DNA of 8,711 nt, from the NCBI GenBank assembly GCA_033763355.1, contig JANRKT010000005.1, positions 1 to 8,711 of the forward strand. Direction: 5' to 3'. The stretch comes from JANRKT01 sp033763355. Lineage in GTDB: Bacteria > Bacteroidota > Bacteroidia > Chitinophagales > Chitinophagaceae. Shown piece after piece: positions 1 through 4,416 of the stretch (positions are counted from its first letter, which is position 1; each line of letters begins with the position of its first letter). The translations under genes and the position numbers were made by a program. Below the pieces are notes generated by a model, which was not told the DNA's origin, did no database searches, and saw only the letters and a list, made by a program, of their open reading frames with translations.

Positions 1-1
1 T

Positions 2-358
2 CCCTGTGACAAAGGTTGCAACAAAGAATTAGTTGACCCAAGCCTTTCTCAATTAATTCATAACCTTACGGGATTATTGACATACATGATAGTTCCCGTC
101 TGTTTATTGATTCTTGGCATTTTAGCCAGAAAATGGACAAATGGAAAGTACGTATCTAACTCGGGCATCGCCTGTGGCCTCACCGCTATTCTGTTTGTTG
201 GCATTTTATCATCTGACATGCATTCAAAAGTTGTGGGACTCTACCAACGAATTATTGAAGGTTCAGTACTTGTTTGGATAGTTGTATGCTCTTTTTATCT
301 TAGAACGCTGAAGAGCAGCAGCCAACAGGGGAAAAGCAACCCAACAGCAGCACCCTGA
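2..358 (+). CDS. DUF998-like membrane protein, C-terminal part (5' truncated by window edge)
   Basis: The reading frame is open from the first bases of the window, so the gene begins upstream; the TTG at 77 and ATG at 86 are internal codons. The visible 118 residues begin PCDKGCNKELVDPSLSQLIHN and contain three hydrophobic stretches: about 26-44 (YMIVPVCLLILGILA), 54-72 (GIACGLTAILFVGIL) and 86-103 (EGSVLVWIVVCSFYL). A conserved-looking GLYQRIIE segment precedes the last helix. The Cys/Asp/Pro loop, then an 'xxHNLxGL' helix, then a 'GxxQR' motif before a final Trp-containing helix is the pattern I associate with the second half of DUF998 six-helix inner-membrane proteins. Their function is not established. 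The tail is short and hydrophilic (Ser/Gln/Lys). It is the first visible gene of the cassette-like block; the motif CGCAAC begins 4 nt after its stop. Family assignment is from memory of the motif pattern, with moderate confidence. Confidence 0.65.
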   Translation, partial: PCDKGCNKELVDPSLSQLIHNLTGLLTYMIVPVCLLILGILARKWTNGKYVSNSGIACGLTAILFVGILSSDMHSKVVGLYQRIIEGSVLVWIVVCSFYLRTLKSSSQQGKSNPTAAP

Positions 359-362
359 ATGC

Positions 363-460
363 CGCAACGGTCTTCAACACACCTTTGACCCTATCACATG
401 CGTTTGTACTTTTTCTTTCCGCCTGCTAAACATTATAACTTATGCCAATGAACAACACAA
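363..460 (+). other. Variable spacer after gene 1 in the cassette-like block
   Basis: This non-coding stretch lies between the DUF998-like gene and the first conserved core. It opens with CGCAAC 4 nt after the stop codon, like the CGC(N)AAC motifs behind the other three small genes. It contains AACATTATAACT (429-440), which recurs at 1137-1148 in the second spacer, and the box GCCAATGAA (444-452) placed 8 nt before the conserved core. No convincing ORF or long hairpin is visible. Its bulk sequence differs from the two corresponding spacers downstream. Confidence 0.4.
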
Positions 461-522
461 CTACCCTTGCACCGGTAACACATTTTAAATACCTTCACAC
501 TGCACAGCGGAAACGGGGGTTC
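444..522 (+). repeat. Conserved intergenic element, copy A (box GCCRRTGAA, N8, 62-bp core)
   Basis: This is the first of three copies. It consists of the box GCCAATGAA, 8 unconserved bases, and a 62-bp core (461-522) that begins CTACCCTTGCACCGGTAACA and continues through CATTTTAAATACCTTCACAC to GGGGTTC. It is the most diverged copy, with one missing C in the early C run and changes near the 3' end (GGAAACGGGGGTTC against GGCAACGCCGGTTC). It ends 32 nt before the ATG of the membrane-protein gene at 555. It could be a recombination site, a shared promoter/leader, or both. Confidence 0.85.
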
Positions 523-554
523 CGTCAGGCACAATATTACTGGAAAGTTTCCTC

Positions 555-1034
555 ATGAAGATTAAGCTCATCTTATTTCAAATTATTGGTGCTTTGCTAT
601 TCATCAAAGCTTTGGATACAGTTAATCTTTTATTATTCGGTGTCAAAGATTTAGAAGTCTATAGGCAGTATAAATACTTTAGTCTCCATAGTGACGGCTG
701 GACACATACGATATCGTCTGCACTATACTTTATTAGCTTTTGGGGATTTCTGGGCCTATGCGCTGGAACTGCAATCTCTTTTAAGGTGAACACGTTCAAA
801 GGCTTGGCACATTATGTGTTATTTATTTCATTTTCATTTTGCTTTTTGACCAATTCGCTTTTTCCAAGCATTACTCAAATCTTAGATTTTAAAAGCCAGT
901 GTTTAGAAGGTATACCAGTGTTTTACCTGATTGTTTCAATGTCATTACTCTACCTTCTTGTGGGAACATTGTTCCTTCTAATTCCGCTAAAGATTGAGTA
1001 TTTACAAATATTCGAAGGAAGATCAAACAAATAA
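555..1034 (+). CDS. Small integral membrane protein of unknown function (four predicted helices)
   Basis: The gene encodes 159 residues from an ATG; no strong ribosome binding site is visible, only the purine run GGAAAG (542-547). I do not recognise the family. Four hydrophobic segments are apparent: about 4-28 (IKLILFQIIGALLFI), 53-77 (ISSALYFISFWGFLGLCAG), 85-108 (AHYVLFISFSFCFLTNSLF) and 122-147 (VFYLIVSMSLLYLLVGTLFLL). The loop between the first two helices is rich in Tyr, His and Asp (about 32-50) and is likely the external or functional loop. The C-terminus is basic (GRSNK), consistent with a cytoplasmic tail. No catalytic motif is evident. It is alone between two conserved intergenic elements on the same strand, so it looks like the single gene of one cassette-like unit. 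The coding potential is convincing because of the coherent helix pattern and length. Confidence 0.75.
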   Translation: MKIKLILFQIIGALLFIKALDTVNLLLFGVKDLEVYRQYKYFSLHSDGWTHTISSALYFISFWGFLGLCAGTAISFKVNTFKGLAHYVLFISFSFCFLTNSLFPSITQILDFKSQCLEGIPVFYLIVSMSLLYLLVGTLFLLIPLKIEYLQIFEGRSNK

Positions 1035-1039
1035 TATTG

Positions 1040-1139
1040 CGCACAACATCGGTTCCCTACTTTGGCGAAAGTATGCGGCACAGCAAATGTGCGTAAGCGT
1101 ACTTGTGCCGGCCGGGCACTATACCCCTAAGCCGATGAA
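1040..1139 (+). repeat. attC-like nested imperfect palindrome behind the membrane-protein gene
   Basis: The motif CGCACAAC starts 5 nt after the stop codon. An outer pair, CATCGG (1047-1052) with CCGATG (1132-1137), encloses an inner perfect 7-bp pair, CGGCACA (1076-1082) with TGTGCCG (1104-1110). The folded unit is about 90 bp long and ends exactly at the box that begins the next conserved element. A long imperfect palindrome directly behind a single promoter-poor gene is the architecture of integron attC sites. However, the canonical GTTRRRY core is not present at the 3' end, so 'attC-like' is an inference from layout only. Confidence 0.45.
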
Positions 1140-1210
1140 CATTATAACTACCCCTTGCACCGGTAACACATTTTAAATACCTTCACCCTGCACAGTGGCA
1201 ACGCCGGTTC
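1131..1210 (+). repeat. Conserved intergenic element, copy B
   Basis: The box GCCGATGAA (1131-1139) is followed by 8 unconserved bases and a 63-bp core (1148-1210). The core differs from copy C at only two positions (CACCCTGC against CACCATGC, and CAGTGG against CAGCGG). It ends 39 nt before the ATG of the acetyltransferase gene. The core contains ACCGG near its 5' end and CCGGT near its 3' end, which could close a loop over the A/T-rich middle TTTTAAATACC. Confidence 0.9.
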
Positions 1211-1249
1211 CATTAGCAGCCATTGTAAAAAGATTGACCACATCAGAAA

Positions 1250-1771
1250 ATGGATTTAAAAATAAGACAAGAAAATAAGGACGACATCAAAGAAATTTAT
1301 GAAGTAACCACTCTTGCATTCGGACAGGAAAACGAAGCGAAACTTGTTGACCTCCTGCGTGACGGTGACAGCTTTGTGCCTGAACTTTCATTGGTTGCGA
1401 CAATTGACAACAAAATAGTTGGACACATTTTATTTACTAAAATCAAAATAACGGACGACAAACAAAACGAATTTGACAGTTTAGCGCTTGCACCAATGGC
1501 TGTTAAACCTGACATACAAAAAAAAGGTATTGGCGGACAATTAATCAGAGCAGGACTTGACAAAGCCAGAGAATTAAATTTCAAATCTGTTATTGTATTA
1601 GGGCACGAACATTATTATCCAAAATTTGGATTTGTGCCGGCAAATAAGTGGAATATTAAATCACCGTTTGACGTTCCAGCAAATGTATTTATGGGACTTG
1701 AACTTATGGAAGGCGGACTTAAAAATGTAAGCGGGACAGTTAAATACCCGAAAGAATTTGACACTGTATGA
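1250..1771 (+). CDS. GNAT family N-acetyltransferase, YhbS-like
   Basis: This 173-residue protein is predicted to transfer an acetyl group from acetyl-CoA to an amine; the substrate cannot be read from the sequence. The GNAT fold is clear. An N-terminal 'IRQENKDDIKEIYEVTTLAF' strand-helix start is followed by the central strand 'LVATIDNKIVGHILF' (48-62). The motif A strand and pyrophosphate loop is 'LAPMAVKPDIQKKGIGGQLI' (80-99), with Q90-K-K-G-I-G matching the Q/RxxGxG/A signature. The C-terminal 'VLGHEHYYPKFGFVPA' (116-131) is typical of YhbS-type (COG3153) members. Length is normal for the family. It starts with ATG in an A-rich context without a clear Shine-Dalgarno. It is a stand-alone gene bracketed by conserved elements B and C. 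Acetyltransferases of this type are frequent cargo in gene-cassette arrays, which agrees with the setting. Confidence 0.92.
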   Translation: MDLKIRQENKDDIKEIYEVTTLAFGQENEAKLVDLLRDGDSFVPELSLVATIDNKIVGHILFTKIKITDDKQNEFDSLALAPMAVKPDIQKKGIGGQLIRAGLDKARELNFKSVIVLGHEHYYPKFGFVPANKWNIKSPFDVPANVFMGLELMEGGLKNVSGTVKYPKEFDTV

Positions 1772-1793
1772 CAAGCGAGAAAAAACTACGAAC

Positions 1794-1909
1794 CGCTAAC
1801 ATAATCGTTGCCGCTATGACAGGCTTTAGCACGGTTGCTTTACCGCTGTTTGGGTTTGCGGTCTTTAAAATGTTCAGTTCTTTACCCCTGCCGGGCATTT
1901 TACCTTATG
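1794..1909 (+). other. Variable spacer after the acetyltransferase gene
   Basis: The motif CGCTAAC (1794-1800) lies 22 nt after the stop codon; this gap is longer than the 4-5 nt seen behind the other three genes. The spacer contains a small hairpin, ACCGC (1842-1846) with GCGGT (1858-1862). GCCGGGCAtttTACC at 1891-1904 matches GCCGGGCActaTACC at 1111-1124 in the preceding spacer, so the two are partly homologous. No ORF is supported here. Confidence 0.4.
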
Positions 1910-1989
1910 GCCGGTGAATAACACCGCTACCCCTTGCACCGGTAACACATTTTAAATACCTTCACCATGCACAGCGGCAACGCCGGTTC
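1910..1989 (+). repeat. Conserved intergenic element, copy C
   Basis: The box GCCGGTGAA (1910-1918), 8 unconserved bases and a 63-bp core (1927-1989) match copy B at 61 of 63 core positions. The core ends 37 nt before the ATG of the small hypothetical gene. The gap between core and start codon (32, 39 and 37 nt in copies A, B and C) is nearly constant although the intervening sequences are unrelated. Confidence 0.9.
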
Positions 1990-2026
1990 TGTTGGTGGCA
2001 ACTTTGATACAAGTATTTAAAGTTTC

Positions 2027-2392
2027 ATGACTGAATCGCAATCTTATATTATTGACGTTTTAAATTTAGTTCCCGACAATTCTGTTTGCTATATCCAAGC
2101 TCCCAGTATTGAAAACATGGAGTTCATAAATCTAATGAAAGAAAGCCCTTTCGAATATTTCAAGCAACTTGCCCTTAATCCTGAAAATAAAAAGATTTTA
2201 ATCCGCTTAATTGAAACTGAAAACGTGGAAGATTTTTTTCACAATATTGAGATCCGATACAACAATCAATTATTATTCGAAGGTTATGACGGCATGGAGT
2301 TTGGAACAGTTTCGAAAACTTTACAACTTCCCGGTTCATTTAAAGAAAAATACATTCGAGGTTTAATGTGTGTAGTCTCTAATGAATGGTAA
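2027..2392 (+). CDS. Small soluble hypothetical protein
   Basis: The gene encodes 121 residues from an ATG. I do not recognise the family. There is no signal peptide and no membrane segment. Composition is mildly acidic, with mixed helical segments (about 29-70: ENMEFINLMKESPFEYFKQL and NKKILIRLIETENVEDFF) followed by a probable beta-rich end: 'IRYNNQLLFEGYDGMEFGTV' (76-95) and a 'LPGSFKEKYI' turn. The 'LFEGYDGMEFGT' segment looks like a conserved signature. The size and fold pattern would fit a small accessory or immunity-type protein, but that is only a guess. It is the last single-gene unit of the cassette-like block: a conserved element lies upstream, a terminal inverted-repeat region lies downstream, and no further core copy follows. 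Confidence 0.7.
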   Translation: MTESQSYIIDVLNLVPDNSVCYIQAPSIENMEFINLMKESPFEYFKQLALNPENKKILIRLIETENVEDFFHNIEIRYNNQLLFEGYDGMEFGTVSKTLQLPGSFKEKYIRGLMCVVSNEW

Positions 2393-2397
2393 GGCTG

Positions 2398-2476
2398 CGC
2401 CCAACATATAAGATTTAAACGAAGCTTTGCGCTAGTAGTAATTACAGACAAAAGTATGTTGCGGCGCAAAGCTTTG
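2398..2476 (+). repeat. Terminal inverted-repeat region of the cassette-like block
   Basis: CGCCCAAC (2398-2405) begins 5 nt after the stop codon; its GCCCAAC portion fits the integron RYYYAAC consensus. Two inverted repeats interleave. CAACATA (2402-2408) matches TATGTTG (2455-2461), and AAGCTTTGCGC (2422-2432) matches GCGCAAAGCTT (2464-2474), an 11-bp perfect pair with a 31-nt spacer. Because the pairs cross, they are mutually exclusive or form a pseudoknot. The conserved core found upstream of the other genes is absent, so this may be the right-hand boundary. The longer pair could also act as a weak terminator, but no T run follows it. Confidence 0.55.
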
Positions 2477-2547
2477 ATTGAAGTCCTTCACTGCCTTGCA
2501 GCAGGGCTGTACCGAGAGATTATCCAAATCATACTTAACTTAACAGC

Positions 2548-3381
2548 ATGATGCCCTTTTTTAAAAAAGATTTGCTGCTGGTCCTGTTGCTTTATAGCAC
2601 TGCCTTTTCTGTTATTGCACAAAGCAGCGCCCCGCAATTTAAAGTGATTGCATTTTATACTGCGAGGCATGATGCAGCACACATCAGCTTTGTGCATGAA
2701 GCCAACAAATGGTTTTCAAAAATGGGCACAAAGCATCATTTCAGTTATGATTCTACAAACAACTGGGCAAACCTCAATGCTGGTTTTCTTTCGCAGTACC
2801 AGGTAGTAGTGTTCCTTGATACCCGGCCTGAAGATGCGGGCCAGCGGCTTGCTTTTCAGCAATACATGGAGCATGGCGGCGCATGGATGGGTTTTCATTT
2901 TTCAGGTTTTGCATTAACACCTTCGGCATACCCGCAAAACTGGCACTGGTACCACAATGTATTTTTAGGTTCGGGTGAATACCTCAGCAATACATGGAGG
3001 CCCGTGCCTGCAATACTAAAAACAGAAGACAGGAAACATCCTGCAACAAAACATCTTCCGCATACATTCAAATCCTCTGCCAGTGAATGGTACCGCTGGA
3101 AGAACGACCTTACAAAGAACCCGGATATCAAAATCCTTTTATCCATCCACCCTTCAAGTTTTCCGCTGGGCACGGGCCCCAAAGCGCATGAAATATGGCA
3201 CAGCGGTTATTATCCTGTATCGTGGACAAACACCAGGTACAGGATGATCTATTTCAACATGGGCCATAACGATATAGATTATGAAAACAAAACCAACAGG
3301 GAACTTTCATTTACTTTTAATAACCCGATACAGGATAAACTGATTACAGATGCCCTGCTGTGGCTCGGCGGGAAAAAATAA
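2548..3381 (+). CDS. Secreted ThuA-domain protein
   Basis: The gene encodes 277 residues. Residues 1-25 form a signal peptide: basic KK at 6-7, hydrophobic LLLVLLLYSTAFSVIA, and probable cleavage after the Ala in VIAQ. The remainder is a ThuA (trehalose-utilization) domain with a class I glutamine amidotransferase-like fold. Visible marks are the first strand 'FKVIAFYT' (31-38), 'YQVVVFLDT' (84-92), the nucleophile-elbow-equivalent strand 'GGAWMGFHFSG' (110-120), 'HPATKHLP' (164-171), 'SEWYRW' (179-184), 'PVSW' (223-226) and the late 'YFNMGHN' (235-241). The elbow position holds Phe-His and not Cys, so no amidotransferase activity is expected. ThuA proteins are linked to sugar oxidation or turnover; in Bacteroidota exported copies are common near glycan genes, but no such genes are here. 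ATG at 2548 is chosen because it gives the full signal peptide; the adjacent ATG at 2551 is equally possible. It converges with infC. Confidence 0.88.
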   Translation: MMPFFKKDLLLVLLLYSTAFSVIAQSSAPQFKVIAFYTARHDAAHISFVHEANKWFSKMGTKHHFSYDSTNNWANLNAGFLSQYQVVVFLDTRPEDAGQRLAFQQYMEHGGAWMGFHFSGFALTPSAYPQNWHWYHNVFLGSGEYLSNTWRPVPAILKTEDRKHPATKHLPHTFKSSASEWYRWKNDLTKNPDIKILLSIHPSSFPLGTGPKAHEIWHSGYYPVSWTNTRYRMIYFNMGHNDIDYENKTNRELSFTFNNPIQDKLITDALLWLGGKK

Positions 3382-3581
3382 CTTTATCAAAAGCCCTTTC
3401 TGACACGACTTATGCAAGCGGCAAGTAATGGTTTTATCGCATCACAGTAAAGCTTACATCATACCACTTACATTAAAACTGTGCTCACCCTGAAGTTATG
3501 TCGACGGAGCCCATCATATCACAATTCCGGTCAGATAACAACAGCGGTTTCATGCAAGGGTCAATGAGCTGATGCTGTGAT

Positions 3582-3613
3582 AAAATAAAAAAGCCGGGGC
3601 AATTGCCCTGGCT
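3582..3613 (-). terminator. Intrinsic terminator of the thrS-infC operon
   Basis: Read on the minus strand, AGCCAGGGC, loop AATT and GCCCCGGCT form a 9-bp stem with one G-U type pair, followed by TTTTTTATTTTA. It lies 27 nt past the infC stop codon. This closes the operon immediately after infC. On the plus strand the hairpin is preceded by A residues and lacks a following T run, so it serves only the reverse-strand operon. Confidence 0.9.
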
Positions 3614-3639
3614 TCAGGTTATTTGTAGCAAAGAAAAAA

Positions 3640-4239
3640 TTACTGTGCCGGCTGCGCCGCTTTTTTCTTTTGCCCTTTAGGCGACACCACCATCATCATT
3701 CGTTTTCCTTCTAACTTGGGAAGGCTTTCCGGCTGGCCTACTTCGGCAAGCCTTTCGGCAAATTTCAGCAGCAGCAATTCGCCCCTTTCTTTAAACATAA
3801 TGGCACGGCCCTTGAACTGCACATAGGCTTTTACCTTATTGCCATCTTTTAAAAAACTTTCTGCATGGCGTGATTTGAAATCAAAATCGTGGTCATCTGT
3901 ATTGGGCGTAAAACGAATTTCCTTAACCTCTGCAGATTTGCTTTTGGCTTTCTGTTCTTTTTCTTTCTTCTTTTTATCGTAAAGAAATTTGTTGTAATCA
4001 ACCACCTTGCAAACGGGCGGATCTGCCTGCGGTGAAATTTCTACAAGGTCAAGGCCCTGTTGCTGGGCAATTTTAAGCGCATCTGCGGTGGGATAAACCC
4101 CTACTTCAATATTTTCCCCAACTAACCTTACCTGCGGAACACGTATGAAATGATTGATGCGGTGTTCCGGTTCTTTGCGTGGGACAAACCTGCCCCTGTT
4201 AAAACCTCCACGGTTAAAACCCGGTTTCTGTAATGCCAT
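3640..4239 (-). CDS. infC: Translation initiation factor IF-3
   Basis: IF-3 binds the 30S subunit, blocks premature 50S joining and checks start-codon and initiator-tRNA pairing. The 199 residues show both domains. The N-domain (about 24-90) runs 'EHRINHFIRVPQVRLVGEN' through 'ADALKIAQQQGLDLVEISPQADPPVCKVVDYNKFLYD'. A lysine-rich linker helix (about 88-105, KKKKEKEQKAKSKS) follows. The C-domain (106-190) contains 'KEIRFTPNTDDHDFDFKSRHAESFLKDGNKVKAYVQFKGR' and ends in a Lys/Ala/Gln tail. A 23-residue Gly/Arg/Phe/Asn N-terminal extension (PGFNRGGFNRGRFVPR) precedes the usual start region. ATG at 4239 is directly preceded by an in-frame ATT. It follows thrS by 177 nt in the same direction, with hairpins in the gap suggesting leader control. 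A terminator follows directly, and rpmI-rplT are absent. Confidence 0.97.
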   Translation of the reverse strand: MALQKPGFNRGGFNRGRFVPRKEPEHRINHFIRVPQVRLVGENIEVGVYPTADALKIAQQQGLDLVEISPQADPPVCKVVDYNKFLYDKKKKEKEQKAKSKSAEVKEIRFTPNTDDHDFDFKSRHAESFLKDGNKVKAYVQFKGRAIMFKERGELLLLKFAERLAEVGQPESLPKLEGKRMMMVVSPKGQKKKAAQPAQ

Positions 4240-4248
4240 AATACTTGT

Positions 4249-4318
4249 GCCCCGGTTCCTTTAAAAAGGGGCTTGTAACAATTTAATTTTTATAAATACC
4301 TCTGTAAAGGGCAGAGGT
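4249..4318 (-). promoter_or_regulatory. Structured infC leader: two hairpins with complementary loops
   Basis: On the minus strand the upstream hairpin pairs ACCTCTG (4318-4312) with CAGAGGT (4304-4298), seven perfect pairs around loop CCCTTTA. The downstream hairpin pairs GCCCC (4272-4268) with GGGGC (4253-4249) around loop TTTTTAAAGGAACC and ends 9 nt before the infC ATG. CCUUUA of the first loop is exactly complementary to UAAAGG of the second, allowing a six-pair loop-loop (kissing) contact that would cover the only purine-rich AAAGGA element near the start. The hairpins are seen in sequence; the contact and any regulatory role are inference. Confidence 0.45.
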
Positions 4319-4416
4319 GAAAGTCACTAGTAAAAAAAATCAAATAACAAGAAACAAAAAATAAACAAAGAACTGTTTAAAAATAAAATCTTATTGTATT
4401 TCTTCATCATTAATTT

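Noticed and set aside
994..1176. TTG-started 60-residue frame overlapping the membrane-protein end and the spacer
   Set aside because: It runs through the palindromic spacer and conserved core, has no plausible domain, and overlaps a better gene.
461..1989. CRISPR array
   Set aside because: Only three repeats, of 62-63 bp, 690-780 bp apart, with genes between them and no Cas genes.
1..2480. Insertion sequence or transposon remnant
   Set aside because: No transposase-like frame and no terminal inverted repeats with target duplication were found; the repeats are direct and tied to gene starts.
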